A stretch of DNA of 64,000 bases from contig OX638333.1 of the NCBI GenBank assembly GCA_951812895.1, positions 548,366 through 612,365 on the forward strand. Reading direction: 5' to 3'. Positions 18,189 to 26,680 of this stretch are shown in pieces. A program made the translations under genes and the position numbers. How positions within the stretch are numbered: the first letter of the stretch is position 1; every line of letters starts with the position of its first letter. The stretch comes from an uncultured Roseovarius sp. GTDB taxonomy: Bacteria; Pseudomonadota; Alphaproteobacteria; Rhodobacterales; Rhodobacteraceae. The notes below the pieces were generated by a model. That model was not told the origin of the DNA. It saw nothing but the letters and a program-made list of their open reading frames with translations, and did not search any database.

Positions 18189-19176
18189 ACCGGGGTCGCA
18201 AACGCCCTTTAACCCCCTGTCCGAGCTGCCCCCGGCAACCGTGGAGGTTATTCAAAATGCGACTGTCATACCTATGGCGGCTGACCATTCACAAGCGTGC
18301 GGTGTCTTTCGTCCCGACAGGCAGTTCTGTGAAATGTCGCGGGCCAAATTCGCCCATAATCGGTTCAGCGCCACGCCCAAATTTCTGACCCCAACCAATA
18401 TACTCAAAGGCCGACATATCTTTGCCGGAATAGGTCGACACCATTTTGGTCATTTTCTGTTGGAAAGCTTGCCGCGTCTCTGGGCGCTAGAGCAGCACAA
18501 TGTCGATGGTGTCGTCTTCATCGCCAAACACGGAACCGATTTCGGTGCCGTCATTCGCAGGCGTTTTGGCCCTTTTCTGAACATTCTGACCAACGACACG
18601 CCAATTTATGTGGTTGAGAACGCCACAGCGGTCGAAGAGCTGATCCTGCCCACACCCGGCATCGGCCATCTGAAATGGACAACGGCCACCCCTGAGTTTC
18701 GAGCTTTTATCCGGAACCGGCTGACCACTGGCATCTCACCCGACGGACCAGAGCGACTTTATGTTTCGCGCTCCAAGCTCAAGCGCGAGGATCAGATGAT
18801 TGATCAGGAAAAACGCATCGAGCGGATGATGAAAGACGCAGGGTACACAGTTTTTCACCCGCAAAAGCATACGCTCGTTGAGCAATGCCAACGCTACATG
18901 GCTGCGCGTAAAATCGTCGGCCCGGACGGCTCTCCGTTTCACTTGGCACCTTTTGTGATGCAACCGGGCACACAGGTGGGCTTGATCCAGCGCCGCTGGC
19001 GACAAGAGGTATTTGATGCGCTTGCCAACCAGATTGAAAGCTGTGCCGACGTTGAGCTGACAACCACCAATCCCCTGGTCCCTCTGCCAATTGGGCAAAA
19101 GCCAGACGATAGCGCCTGCCAGCCGATTGATTTCCACAAATTGCAGGCCGATCTGCGCAGCGCAGGATTGAACTGA
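18178..19176 (+). CDS. Glycosyltransferase family 61-like protein (DUF563)
   Basis: This 332-residue protein resembles GT61/DUF563 glycosyltransferases. The diagnostic segment is GRHHFGHFLLESLPRLWALE (about residues 86-105), followed by LYVSRSKLKREDQM and, late in the chain, a VGPDGSPFHLAPFVMQPGT block matching the family's GAxGSGxxN-like end motif. It has no signal peptide or membrane segment. Members move sugars onto glycans or cell-surface polymers. I start it at the ATG at 18178, which overlaps the ArsR stop, rather than at 18142, because that gives translational coupling and a clean N-terminus. Donor and acceptor are unknown. Confidence 0.75.
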   Translation: MTIEPGSQTPFNPLSELPPATVEVIQNATVIPMAADHSQACGVFRPDRQFCEMSRAKFAHNRFSATPKFLTPTNILKGRHIFAGIGRHHFGHFLLESLPRLWALEQHNVDGVVFIAKHGTDFGAVIRRRFGPFLNILTNDTPIYVVENATAVEELILPTPGIGHLKWTTATPEFRAFIRNRLTTGISPDGPERLYVSRSKLKREDQMIDQEKRIERMMKDAGYTVFHPQKHTLVEQCQRYMAARKIVGPDGSPFHLAPFVMQPGTQVGLIQRRWRQEVFDALANQIESCADVELTTTNPLVPLPIGQKPDDSACQPIDFHKLQADLRSAGLN

Positions 19177-19196
19177 ACGCCATACCCAATCCTTCG

Positions 19197-20084
19197 CTAC
19201 ACCGGATGTTCATCCTTCAACAACATCACCAGTGCCGCAATGGTCAACACCACTCCCACAAGGATAAGGCCCGCCGGCACGCCGTGGCCCAGTGCCGCCT
19301 CCCAACAAATCACCCAGGTCGGGGTAAGATAAGTATAGGCCATCACCTTGGCGCTTGGCAGGCGCAGCGTTGCAAATTGCAACAGAACGAACGTTGCCGC
19401 CGTTGCGAACAGCGCTGTGTAAAGGATGGTAATCCAAACGATGGGCGGCAGCGCGGCCCAATCTGTTGCGACGATATCCGACCATCCCGCCACCGCGATC
19501 AAGACCGCGGCGGCAACCAGTGCATAAAAGGAGAACACAATGGGCGCCTCCCCGCGGTTCAGCTTGCGCACGAGGGGCGTATAAAACGCATGGGCAATAC
19601 AGCCCCAGAAATAGATCATCTCGCCATGACCAATCTCGAAGGCGGTGAAAGCACCCCAATCCGCCCGGAATATCACCCACAACGCCCCAATTGCACCAAC
19701 TGACAATGCCAGGGCCATGCGCAAAGTCGTGATCTGGCGCAGTAAGAAATAGCCAAACACCCCGGACATCAACGGGGTCAGCGTAAACACCGCCGCGGCA
19801 CTCACAGGTGGTGCTGTTTTAAGCCCTTCGAACATCAAAACGAAGTACAGCCCCATCGACCCGCCAAGAATCAGGTACCGCCAGGGCGACGCCAATGCGG
19901 CGCGCGGCAAACCGACAGTCGCCATGGCGGCCACGCCAACAACGACCGCGGCAATCACAAAGCGCACGGCATTTAGCGCGGTTGGCGCGATATGCGGGGA
20001 AGCCATTGACCCAAGCGCGAATGATCCGGCGATAAGTGCCGAAAAGCAAAGCATCGCCAAATGGCCTTTTAAACGGTCGGTCAT
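19197..20084 (-). CDS. EamA-family (DMT) transporter
   Basis: A 295-residue inner-membrane protein with about ten hydrophobic helices arranged as two EamA repeats (residues about 8-140 and 150-285). The drug/metabolite transporter fold is clear from sequences such as GSFALGSMASPHIAPTALN and TYLTPTWVICWEAALG. Such proteins export amino acids, metabolites or toxic compounds. It begins one base after the stop of the LysR gene, so regulator and transporter form one minus-strand unit and the regulator probably controls this transporter. The substrate is unknown. Confidence 0.9.
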   Translation of the reverse strand: MTDRLKGHLAMLCFSALIAGSFALGSMASPHIAPTALNAVRFVIAAVVVGVAAMATVGLPRAALASPWRYLILGGSMGLYFVLMFEGLKTAPPVSAAAVFTLTPLMSGVFGYFLLRQITTLRMALALSVGAIGALWVIFRADWGAFTAFEIGHGEMIYFWGCIAHAFYTPLVRKLNRGEAPIVFSFYALVAAAVLIAVAGWSDIVATDWAALPPIVWITILYTALFATAATFVLLQFATLRLPSAKVMAYTYLTPTWVICWEAALGHGVPAGLILVGVVLTIAALVMLLKDEHPV

Positions 20085-20085
20085 G

Positions 20086-20961
20086 TCATCCCCAAGCCTT
20101 GGCGCGTTCTTTTAAAAACGCCAGAAAGGTCTGCACCTTAACAGACCGGTGCAGATCCATATGGGTGACAAGCCAAAGTGGTGAATCCCAATCCTCTCCG
20201 CAGTTAGTAAGCTTCACCAATCCGCCCATATCGTCGGCCTGCAGATTGGAAATGAAACCAATGCCAGCACCTTGTTTAACGGCATGCCGCATTGCGTGCA
20301 CATCACTGCTGCGGAACGTGATGCAATCTGCCGGCACATTATCGAACAGCCACTTGTTGAAGGGCGCGCGCTGTGTCGGATCATCTGCTCCAACAAAACG
20401 GTGTTTGCCAAATTCGGATGTATCTTTTGGCAAACCAAACTCCGCGACATATTCATCGCTTGCATAAAGCGCGATCTTTTGCTTGAAAAACGGCTGCACA
20501 ACATTGTCCGGCTGATCCGGTACACTGCCTGCACGAATTGCAACATGAGCCTCGCCATATTCCAGCCGGAACAGGCGCTCCCCAGTCAGATAGCGCACGA
20601 TCACATCTGGATAGGTTTCCTGAAAATCCTTCAGGATGGGAATTAGCAACTGCCCCATACTGCCCAGAGAGGTCACCACCAGATCGCCGGAAACCTCGTT
20701 GCCCCGACCACGTATTCGGCCCTCTAACTGACTAAACTGATCATCGGTGGTCTGCGCCACGCGCAACAAGTCCTCACCCGCTTCTGTCGCGGTGTAGCCT
20801 CGAGCATGGCGTTGAAACAGCTTCACGCCTAACCGTTCCTCAAGCGCGTCGATATGGCGGATCACCGTGGCATGATGCACGCCAAGATCCTCTGCCGCCC
20901 CACTCACAGTGCCATTACGGGCCACGTGATAAGCGGTCCGGATTTCATCCCAGTTGTCCAT
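20086..20961 (-). CDS. LysR-family transcriptional regulator
   Basis: A 291-residue LysR-type regulator. The N-terminal helix-turn-helix reads VARNGTVSGAAEDLGVHHATVIRHIDALEERL-like sequence over about residues 14-45, and the remaining 200 residues form the effector domain. It is in an operon with the EamA transporter behind it and diverges from the azoreductase gene, with a palindrome CAAACAT-CAT-ATGTTTG in the 267-base gap. It may control both directions. Confidence 0.9.
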   Translation of the reverse strand: MDNWDEIRTAYHVARNGTVSGAAEDLGVHHATVIRHIDALEERLGVKLFQRHARGYTATEAGEDLLRVAQTTDDQFSQLEGRIRGRGNEVSGDLVVTSLGSMGQLLIPILKDFQETYPDVIVRYLTGERLFRLEYGEAHVAIRAGSVPDQPDNVVQPFFKQKIALYASDEYVAEFGLPKDTSEFGKHRFVGADDPTQRAPFNKWLFDNVPADCITFRSSDVHAMRHAVKQGAGIGFISNLQADDMGGLVKLTNCGEDWDSPLWLVTHMDLHRSVKVQTFLAFLKERAKAWG

Positions 20962-21133
20962 CAGCTCAGGTCCATCTCTTTCGCTTCCCCCACTTCGGGG
21001 CCTTTACAGCTCATAATCATCGAACGCGACGTGCAGTGTTAGTAGTCTACTTGGTTGTTTTCCACCGCACCTACGGGATTTCGTGCCGGGCGTGACTTGA
21101 GGGCAGAGCCATTCAGCCTCATATGTGCAAAAT

Positions 21134-21150
21134 CAAACATCATATGTTTG
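21134..21150 (+). promoter_or_regulatory. Palindromic operator candidate between LysR and azoreductase genes
   Basis: Perfect 7-base arms CAAACAT and ATGTTTG flank CAT at 21134-21150, about 80 bases upstream of the azoreductase start and 170 bases from the LysR start. The position suits a regulator that acts on the azoreductase promoter. It lacks a neat T-N11-A core, so another regulator family is possible. Confidence 0.4.
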
Positions 21151-21228
21151 TTTTCTACAGTTGCGTTCACCAAAGCACAAGTCCATCTGTAATCACAACA
21201 CAACCCCGATTTACAGGAGTTCAAGAAA

Positions 21229-21819
21229 ATGGCCGAGACAATCCTTCACATCAACTCATCTGCCCGCCATCAGGGCTCTGTCACACGCGATCTTACGGCC
21301 CGTATCCTCGCCGACCGGCCACAGGCCCGAGTCATTACCCGCGATCTGGCCGAAGCGCCTATCCCGCAAATCACGGAAAACTGGGTCGCCGCAAATTTCA
21401 CCCCGGCAGAGGATCGCACGGATACACAAAAACAGGAACTCGCGCTTTCAGATCTGCTCGTGGACGAGCTGGCCGCCGCCGATACGATCTTGATCGGATT
21501 GTCGGTCTATAACTTCAGCCTCCCGGCGTCCCTGAAGGCATGGATTGACCAGATCGCCCGCGTCGGTCGTACGTTCCAATATACGTCAGAGGGTCCAAAG
21601 GGGCTGCTCGCGGGCAAACGGGCCATCATTACATTCGCCTCTGGCGGCGTGCCGCTGGATTCGCCAGTGGATTTCGCAACACCATATCTTCGTCACGTGC
21701 TGGGCTTTGTCGGGATCACTGATGTCACTGTTGTTGCTGCCGAGGGTACAAACGGGGATGCAAGCGCCAGCGTTGCTAAAGCCCTGCAACAAATCGAAGA
21801 ACTGGGCCGCGCAGCCTGA
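21229..21819 (+). CDS. azoR: FMN-dependent NADH-azoreductase
   Basis: A 196-residue flavodoxin-fold quinone/azo reductase of the AzoR (formerly AcpD) type. The N-terminal HINSSARHQGSVTRDLTARI segment binds the FMN phosphate. SVYNFSLPASLKAWIDQIAR and GKRAIITFASGG are family signatures of the flavin pocket. It reduces quinones, azo dyes and probably electrophilic stress compounds using NADH. The start has a good ribosome-binding site (CAGGAG). It is monocistronic or loosely linked to the small membrane protein downstream, and diverges from a LysR gene, a common pairing for azoR. Confidence 0.93.
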   Translation: MAETILHINSSARHQGSVTRDLTARILADRPQARVITRDLAEAPIPQITENWVAANFTPAEDRTDTQKQELALSDLLVDELAAADTILIGLSVYNFSLPASLKAWIDQIARVGRTFQYTSEGPKGLLAGKRAIITFASGGVPLDSPVDFATPYLRHVLGFVGITDVTVVAAEGTNGDASASVAKALQQIEELGRAA

Positions 21820-21904
21820 TCCACCTAAGGCAAGTGATCTCAATTTCAGGCTGTTCCCGGTGTCATTTTCCGCTATCTTGCGGCGAAACCACCGGGGATA
21901 GCCT

Positions 21905-22417
21905 ATGAAAGTCAAACGCAACACGCCACAGCTTTTGCTGGTTGAAGAAATCCCGTGGTTCATCGCCATCATGCTGTTTTTCTTCACCATGTGTTTTGTC
22001 GCTATCGGAGTGTTTTTGCTGTTCGAAGGTGTCTGGGCAGGCCTGATCTTTGCCATTGTAGGTGGCGGACTTGGCCTTGGCGGGATGAGTGTTTTTGTTG
22101 AACGGCTTCAGCTTCGACTCGACGCGAACACCGGTAAGGCGCACCTGCGCAGGCTTACGATTTTCCAGCGCGACGAGGTTGTGATCCCGCTGGAGGATAT
22201 CAGACGCGCATCGGGTGAGGCGACACTCAGCGGCAGCAGCAACACCGACACGCACCGTCGCCGTCAACTCCACCGCCCCTCGCTTGTCCTGGATGACGGA
22301 ACTGGAGAGGGCGAAGTTCTGCAACCCATCACAGACGTATTTTCCAGCGGTGGCGGCGCTGCGATATTGGTCCGCGCGGTGAATGAATGGCTGGAACAAC
22401 ATCGCGAACCAAGCTGA
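21905..22417 (+). CDS. Small membrane protein of unknown function
   Basis: A 170-residue protein I do not recognise. Residues about 17-40 (FIAIMLFFFTMCFVAIGVFLL) and 43-62 (VWAGLIFAIVGGGLGLGGMSVF) are membrane helices. The rest is a soluble domain with beta-strand character (LRLDANTGKAHLRRLTIFQ, DEVVIPLEDIRRASGE), a pattern like small PH-type membrane-anchored domains. A hairpin (CCGGTG...CACCGG with inner CCGC/GCGG, about 21857-21896) lies just before the start. The gene follows azoR by 85 bases. Confidence 0.7.
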   Translation: MKVKRNTPQLLLVEEIPWFIAIMLFFFTMCFVAIGVFLLFEGVWAGLIFAIVGGGLGLGGMSVFVERLQLRLDANTGKAHLRRLTIFQRDEVVIPLEDIRRASGEATLSGSSNTDTHRRRQLHRPSLVLDDGTGEGEVLQPITDVFSSGGGAAILVRAVNEWLEQHREPS

Positions 22418-22426
22418 AAGGGCCAG

Positions 22427-22963
22427 CTAAGGCGCGAACCAATTCACCTCTACACCCCAACCTTCCAAAACACCTACCAACACATCGGGCGCCAACCCAA
22501 CCGTCCGGTCATTGACCAGCGGATGAACATGTACCACGTCGGCATTGTGCAGGGCCTCATCCAAAAACAAACGCACACCTGTTTCGGCACCGTTTACCAT
22601 GGCCAGCGGGCTCACAGCGCCCGGCCGTACCCCAAGATATTCCATCAACCTGTCAGCCGATCCGAATGACACACCCGGCGCCCCGATTGCTGCCCCAAGT
22701 GCCTTTAGATCCACAACCCTGTCCTGTTCCAGAACCACAAGATAATTCCGTTTCTTTCGGTCACGGAGATAGAAGTTTTTAAGGTTCACAGCACCCGGCC
22801 CATCCGGAACAATCGGGCCCTGCACGGTCTTTGCGTCCTCAACCGTGCGCAGCGGGATATGCTCATAATAGTCAAACTGAACATTCGCCTGCCTCAGCTG
22901 TGCCAAAAGCGCATCCGAGCTGACCGGCAAACTGTCCTGATGCGCTGAGGATGCATCGACCAT
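22427..22963 (-). CDS. YbaK/ProX-type aminoacyl-tRNA editing protein
   Basis: This 178-residue protein is a free-standing YbaK/ProX-like deacylase that removes wrongly attached amino acids (alanine or cysteine on tRNA-Pro) from tRNA. Family features are the VKNLFL-like NLKNFYLRDRKKRNYLVVL segment with the conserved lysine, GAPGVSFGSADRLMEYLGV and GAVSPLAMVN. I start at the ATG at 22963 because CGGAGG lies six bases before it; the frame extends to 23071 but would run into the structured ffh leader. It is convergent with the small membrane protein and divergent from ffh. Confidence 0.88.
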   Translation of the reverse strand: MVDASSAHQDSLPVSSDALLAQLRQANVQFDYYEHIPLRTVEDAKTVQGPIVPDGPGAVNLKNFYLRDRKKRNYLVVLEQDRVVDLKALGAAIGAPGVSFGSADRLMEYLGVRPGAVSPLAMVNGAETGVRLFLDEALHNADVVHVHPLVNDRTVGLAPDVLVGVLEGWGVEVNWFAP

Positions 22964-23064
22964 TATCGCCTCCGATTTTCCTTTTCCGCCTGCTTTCTGG
23001 AATTTTTCTGCCAATCCTGCAAGCCCGGGCAGGTCGACACGCGTGCCACACTTGACTCCCAACC

Positions 23065-23170
23065 GGCCCAACAGTAAACGCAGCCCAACATTCCGGAAGT
23101 CCGTCTAGCTTCCGGTCCCTTGGGCCAGTCCCGGGATCGCCCCCCACCAGCGAGTATCGCCCGTGGGGGC
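23065..23170 (+). ncRNA. Structured leader or small RNA candidate upstream of ffh
   Basis: Two strong foldable elements fill the ffh upstream region. GGCCCAA (23065-23071) pairs with TTGGGCC (23120-23126) and encloses CCGGAAG-N9-CTTCCGG (23093-23115). Then CCCCCAC (23141-23147) pairs with GTGGGGG (23163-23169) and encloses GCGA-GTA-TCGC (23150-23160). Neither is followed by a T run, so they are not simple terminators. The conserved SRP RNA core was looked for and not found. It could be the 5' UTR of ffh or a separate RNA on either strand. Confidence 0.35.
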
Positions 23171-23239
23171 ATTTGTGATTTGAACCGTCCCTCCTATCTC
23201 TGGAGAGGCATACCAGCAACCGGCGAAGGAGGCCGAGGC

Positions 23240-24745
23240 ATGTTTGAAAATCTATCCGAACGCCTCTCTGGCGTCTTTGACCGGCTGACCAAACAGGGCG
23301 CACTGTCCGAAGACGATGTGAAAACTGCTCTGCGCGAAGTGCGTGTGGCTTTGTTAGAGGCTGACGTCTCGCTGCCTGTAGCGCGTGATTTTGTCAAACG
23401 GGTGCAGGAACAGGCCACCGGCCAGGCGGTGACCAAATCAATCACGCCGGGCCAGCAGGTTGTCAAAATCGTCCACGACGCCCTTGTCGACACCCTTACC
23501 GGTGAAGGCGAACCCGGCGCACTGAAAGTTGACAACCCGCCGGCTCCGATCCTGATGGTCGGCCTTCAGGGGTCTGGTAAAACCACCACGACCGCCAAGC
23601 TCGCCAAGCGTTTGAAAGAGCGCGACGGCAAACGCATTCTGATGGCCTCGCTTGACGTCAACCGCCCTGCCGCGATGGAGCAGTTGCAAATCCTCGGACG
23701 GCAGATTGGCGTTGACACCCTGCCGATCGTCAAAGGCGAAGACCCTCGCGCCATCGCCAAACGCGCCAAAACCCAGGCCGCCCTTGGTGGCTACGATGTC
23801 TACATGCTCGACACTGCGGGACGCTTGCATATTGATGCAGAGCTGATCCAGCAGGCTGCCGATGTGCGCGACATTGCAAACCCCCGTGAAACCCTGTTGG
23901 TGGTCGATGGTCTGACGGGTCAGGACGCGGTGAATGTCGCCGAAGAATTTGACGACAAGATCGGTGTCACCGGCGTGGTCCTTACCCGGATGGACGGGGA
24001 CGGTCGCGGTGGTGCGGCGTTATCGATGCGCGCAGTCACCGGCAAACCGATCAAGTTTGTTGGCCTTGGCGAAAAGATGGACGCGATCGAAACGTTCGAA
24101 CCCGAACGCATAGCCGGCCGCATCCTTGGCATGGGCGACATCGTCAGCCTTGTGGAAAAAGCCCAGGAAACCATCGAGGCCGAACAAGCCGAACGCATGA
24201 TGCGCCGTTTCCAGAAAGGTCAGTTCAATATGAACGACCTCAAGATGCAGCTGGAGCAAATGCAGAAAATGGGCGGCATGGAAGGCGTGATGGGGATGAT
24301 GCCCGGTATGGGCAAAGCTGCCAAACAGATGGAAGCGGCAGGCATTGATGACAAGATTATCGCCCGCCAGATCGCTTTGGTCAATTCCATGACCAAAAAG
24401 GAGCGTGCCAACCCCAAAGTCCTTCAGGCCAGCCGCAAAAAGCGGATCGCCAAAGGTGCCGGTCTCGAAGTGTCAGAGCTCAACAAACTGCTTAAGATGC
24501 AGCGTCAGATGGGCGACATGATGAAAAAGATGGGCAAGATGGGCAAAGGCGGAATGCTCAAACAGGCCATGAAGGGCATGTTCGGCAAAGGCGGTCCATC
24601 TCCTGAAGAAATGGCCGCAGGCATGGACCCCAAGGCATTGGAGCAAGCTGCCAAACAGTTGGGCGGCGGCAAAGGTTTGCCCGGACTTGGCGGTGGTGGC
24701 ATGGGCCTGCCCCCTGGTCTTTCAGGCTTTGGGAAAAAGAAGTAA
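23240..24745 (+). CDS. ffh: Signal recognition particle protein Ffh
   Basis: A 501-residue SRP GTPase that binds signal sequences and 4.5S RNA and delivers nascent membrane proteins to FtsY. An N-terminal helical bundle is followed by the G domain with GLQGSGKTTTTAKLA (about residue 107), DTAGR (about 191) and TRMD. The methionine-rich M domain from about residue 330 binds RNA and signal peptides (for example MGDMMKKMGKMGKGGML). The C-terminus is glycine-rich and ends in KKK. The ATG at 23240 has AAGGAGG seven bases upstream; the frame is open to 23120 but that would translate the structured leader. Confidence 0.97.
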   Translation: MFENLSERLSGVFDRLTKQGALSEDDVKTALREVRVALLEADVSLPVARDFVKRVQEQATGQAVTKSITPGQQVVKIVHDALVDTLTGEGEPGALKVDNPPAPILMVGLQGSGKTTTTAKLAKRLKERDGKRILMASLDVNRPAAMEQLQILGRQIGVDTLPIVKGEDPRAIAKRAKTQAALGGYDVYMLDTAGRLHIDAELIQQAADVRDIANPRETLLVVDGLTGQDAVNVAEEFDDKIGVTGVVLTRMDGDGRGGAALSMRAVTGKPIKFVGLGEKMDAIETFEPERIAGRILGMGDIVSLVEKAQETIEAEQAERMMRRFQKGQFNMNDLKMQLEQMQKMGGMEGVMGMMPGMGKAAKQMEAAGIDDKIIARQIALVNSMTKKERANPKVLQASRKKRIAKGAGLEVSELNKLLKMQRQMGDMMKKMGKMGKGGMLKQAMKGMFGKGGPSPEEMAAGMDPKALEQAAKQLGGGKGLPGLGGGGMGLPPGLSGFGKKK

Positions 24746-24747
24746 TC

Positions 24748-25293
24748 ATGGCCCTCACCCTCGACATACCTCGTCTGGAAACGCCGCGCCTGATCATGCG
24801 CGCGCCGCAAAATGATGATTTTGAAGCTGAAGCAGAATTTTACAGCTCCGAACACTCCCATTTTGTTGGCGGCCCAATGAGCGCTGGCCAAGCCTGGCGC
24901 ACCCTTGCCAGCATGATCGGACATTGGGTGATGCGCGGTTTCGGCTTTTGGGCGCTCGAAGCTAAAGAAACCCGCATCTATTTGGGCCGTGTCGGGCTGT
25001 GGTTCCCTTACGACTGGCCGGAAAAGGAAGTTGGCTGGACGCTGATGCCTGCCGCGACAGGAAAAGGTTACGCCACCGAAGCTGCGTTAGCCGCGCGCGA
25101 CTATGCCTATGACGTTTTGGGCTGGGACACAGCCATCAGCCTGATCGCCCCGGAAAACAAGGCCAGCCAGGCCGTTGCAACCCGCCTGGGCGCCACGTTT
25201 GATTATTCATTCGAGCATGAATCCCATGGTCCGATGCATATCTGGCGACACCCCGCTCCGAACACCGTTTCATCCGAAGGGAAGGCACGATGA
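24748..25293 (+). CDS. GNAT-family acetyltransferase (RimJ/RimL-like)
   Basis: A 181-residue N-acetyltransferase with the GNAT fold. It begins with the LETPRLIMRAP motif typical of the RimJ/RimL subgroup, and the acetyl-CoA pyrophosphate loop appears as MPAATGKGYATEAA (about residue 108), followed by APENKASQAVATRLGA. It starts only two bases after the ffh stop and overlaps chorismate mutase by an ATGA, so it is part of the ffh transcription unit. The substrate could be a ribosomal protein N-terminus or a small molecule; sequence alone does not decide. Confidence 0.88.
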   Translation: MALTLDIPRLETPRLIMRAPQNDDFEAEAEFYSSEHSHFVGGPMSAGQAWRTLASMIGHWVMRGFGFWALEAKETRIYLGRVGLWFPYDWPEKEVGWTLMPAATGKGYATEAALAARDYAYDVLGWDTAISLIAPENKASQAVATRLGATFDYSFEHESHGPMHIWRHPAPNTVSSEGKAR

Positions 25294-25586
25294 CCGAACA
25301 TTCCGAAATCGCCGCACTGCTGCTGAAAGAGCATCGTACCTCGATCGACCGGCTTGATGCCGTTCTGATCTATACACTGGCAGAGCGGTTCAAACACACC
25401 CAGGCCGTTGGAAAGCTCAAAGCTGAAAACGACCTCCCGCCCTCCGATCCGCTGCGCGAAAGCCAGCAGATCGAGCGGCTCCAACGCATGGCGCTGGAGG
25501 CCGATCTCGACCCGGAATTTGCCAGGAAGTTCCTGAACTTCATCATCGGCGAAGTCATCCATCATCATAAGAAACATCAAACATAG
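25290..25586 (+). CDS. AroQ-type chorismate mutase
   Basis: A 98-residue all-helical protein matching the AroQ chorismate mutase domain. A first long helix contains LLLKEHRTSIDRLDAVLIYTL, the loop lysine and arginine follow in KHTQAVGKLKAENDLPPSDP, and QQIERLQRM sits in the next helix. It converts chorismate to prephenate in phenylalanine and tyrosine synthesis. It is a stand-alone mutase without prephenate dehydratase or dehydrogenase. Its ATG overlaps the acetyltransferase stop by four bases. A hairpin separates it from rpsP. Confidence 0.9.
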   Translation: MTEHSEIAALLLKEHRTSIDRLDAVLIYTLAERFKHTQAVGKLKAENDLPPSDPLRESQQIERLQRMALEADLDPEFARKFLNFIIGEVIHHHKKHQT

Positions 25587-25608
25587 GGTTGGTGCCAACA
25601 CACCAACC
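25587..25608 (+). repeat. Palindromic hairpin before rpsP
   Basis: GGTTGGTG-CCAACA-CACCAACC, an 8-bp perfect stem, occupies most of the 49-base gap between the chorismate mutase and rpsP genes. The preceding TAGGGT links it to the TAGGGTGGGT-type palindromes at 16474-16491 and 44145-44166. It could moderate read-through from the ffh unit into rpsP. Confidence 0.5.
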
Positions 25609-25635
25609 GAACGCCATTCAAAGGAGTAACTCACC

Positions 25636-26031
25636 ATGGCTATGAAAATCCGGCTTGCCCGCGGCGGCAGCAAAAAACGCCCCTTCTACCGCATCGTGGC
25701 CGCAGACAGCCGCATGCCACGTGATGGCCGTTTCATCGAGAAACTGGGCACATACAACCCACTGCTGCCAAAAGACAGTGAAGAGCGCGTTAAAATGAAT
25801 GTTGAGCGTGTTCAGCACTGGATCGATCAGGGTGCACAGCCCACCGACCGGATCGCCCGTTTCCTCGAAGCCGCAGGCATCTCTGAGAAAACAGAGCGCA
25901 ACAACCCCAACAAGGGTGCGCCCGGCAAGAAAGCCCAAGAACGAGCTGAAGAAAAAGCCGCCAAAGCCGCTGCTGCTGAAGAAGCGCCCGCAGAAGAGCC
26001 TGTTGTCGAAGAAGCAGCAGAAGAAGAATAA
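25636..26031 (+). CDS. rpsP: 30S ribosomal protein S16
   Basis: This 131-residue protein is S16, which binds 16S rRNA early in 30S assembly. The core is standard: [19 protein letters not shown], then [20 protein letters not shown] and the [11 protein letters not shown] segment. The last 45 residues are an alanine- and glutamate-rich low-complexity tail common in alphaproteobacterial S16. A strong AAGGAGT site precedes the start. It opens the widely conserved rpsP-rimM-trmD-rplS cluster, here with bluB and a small ORF inserted after rpsP. Confidence 0.97.
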   Translation: MAMKIRLARGGSKKRPFYRIVAADSRMPRDGRFIEKLGTYNPLLPKDSEERVKMNVERVQHWIDQGAQPTDRIARFLEAAGISEKTERNNPNKGAPGKKAQERAEEKAAKAAAAEEAPAEEPVVEEAAEEE

Positions 26032-26049
26032 GCAGACAAAGCCCCTGGA

Positions 26050-26679
26050 ATGTCCCGATTCACCCCAGACTTCCAGACCGGCCTGCTTGATCTGATGCGC
26101 TGGCGGCGTGATGTGCGCCGCTTTCGTACCGATCCGGTGGACGAGGCAGTCTTGCAGGACTGCCTCGACACCTTTCTGTTGGCTCCTTCCGTGGGGCTCA
26201 GCGAACCCTGGCGTGTTGTCCGGGTTCAAAGCGCACCGGCGCGAACCGCTGCGCTGAACAATTTCCGGGCTGCCAATGCCACAGCCCTCGCCGGGTATGA
26301 CGGCGAAAAGGCGCAAGCCTATAGCCAACTCAAACTAACCGGCATGACCGAAGCACCGGTTCAGCTTGCGGTGTTCTGCGATGAAGAGACCGAAAAGGGC
26401 TCAGGTCTTGGGGCAAACTCGATGCCGGAAATGCGCCGCTATTCCGTGGTCAGTGCAATCACCCATTTCTGGCTCACCGCCCATGCCCGCGGGCTCGGGG
26501 TCGGTTGGGTATCAATCCTCGATCCTGTTCAGCTTTCACAAGAACTGGAGATCGCAGAAAACTGGAGGTTGGTCGCCTATCTCTGCGTCGGTTGGCCGGA
26601 ACAGGAAAGCGACACGCCCGAACTTGAACGCGCTGGTTGGGAATCCCGCCGCATGGCACTACCGGTTGAGGAACGATAG
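26050..26679 (+). CDS. bluB: 5,6-dimethylbenzimidazole synthase
   Basis: A 209-residue flavin-destructase of the nitroreductase fold that breaks down reduced FMN with oxygen to make dimethylbenzimidazole, the lower ligand of vitamin B12. BluB signatures are WRRDVRRFRTDPV near the N-terminus, LAPSVGLSEPWRVVRV, and LTAHARGLGVGWVSILDP with the late CVGWPEQE. It follows rpsP by 18 bases. Its presence implies that the strain finishes cobalamin with its own lower ligand. Its position inside the ribosomal/tRNA modification cluster is a lineage-specific insertion. Confidence 0.93.
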   Translation: MSRFTPDFQTGLLDLMRWRRDVRRFRTDPVDEAVLQDCLDTFLLAPSVGLSEPWRVVRVQSAPARTAALNNFRAANATALAGYDGEKAQAYSQLKLTGMTEAPVQLAVFCDEETEKGSGLGANSMPEMRRYSVVSAITHFWLTAHARGLGVGWVSILDPVQLSQELEIAENWRLVAYLCVGWPEQESDTPELERAGWESRRMALPVEER

Positions 26680-26680
26680 G

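Noticed and set aside
23041-23220. SRP RNA (ffs), 6S RNA or RNase P RNA next to ffh
   Set aside because: The conserved GGAAG-AGCAGC SRP core, RNase P conserved boxes and the overall 6S shape were not found on either strand; only a short string shared with 6S. Kept as an unnamed structured element.
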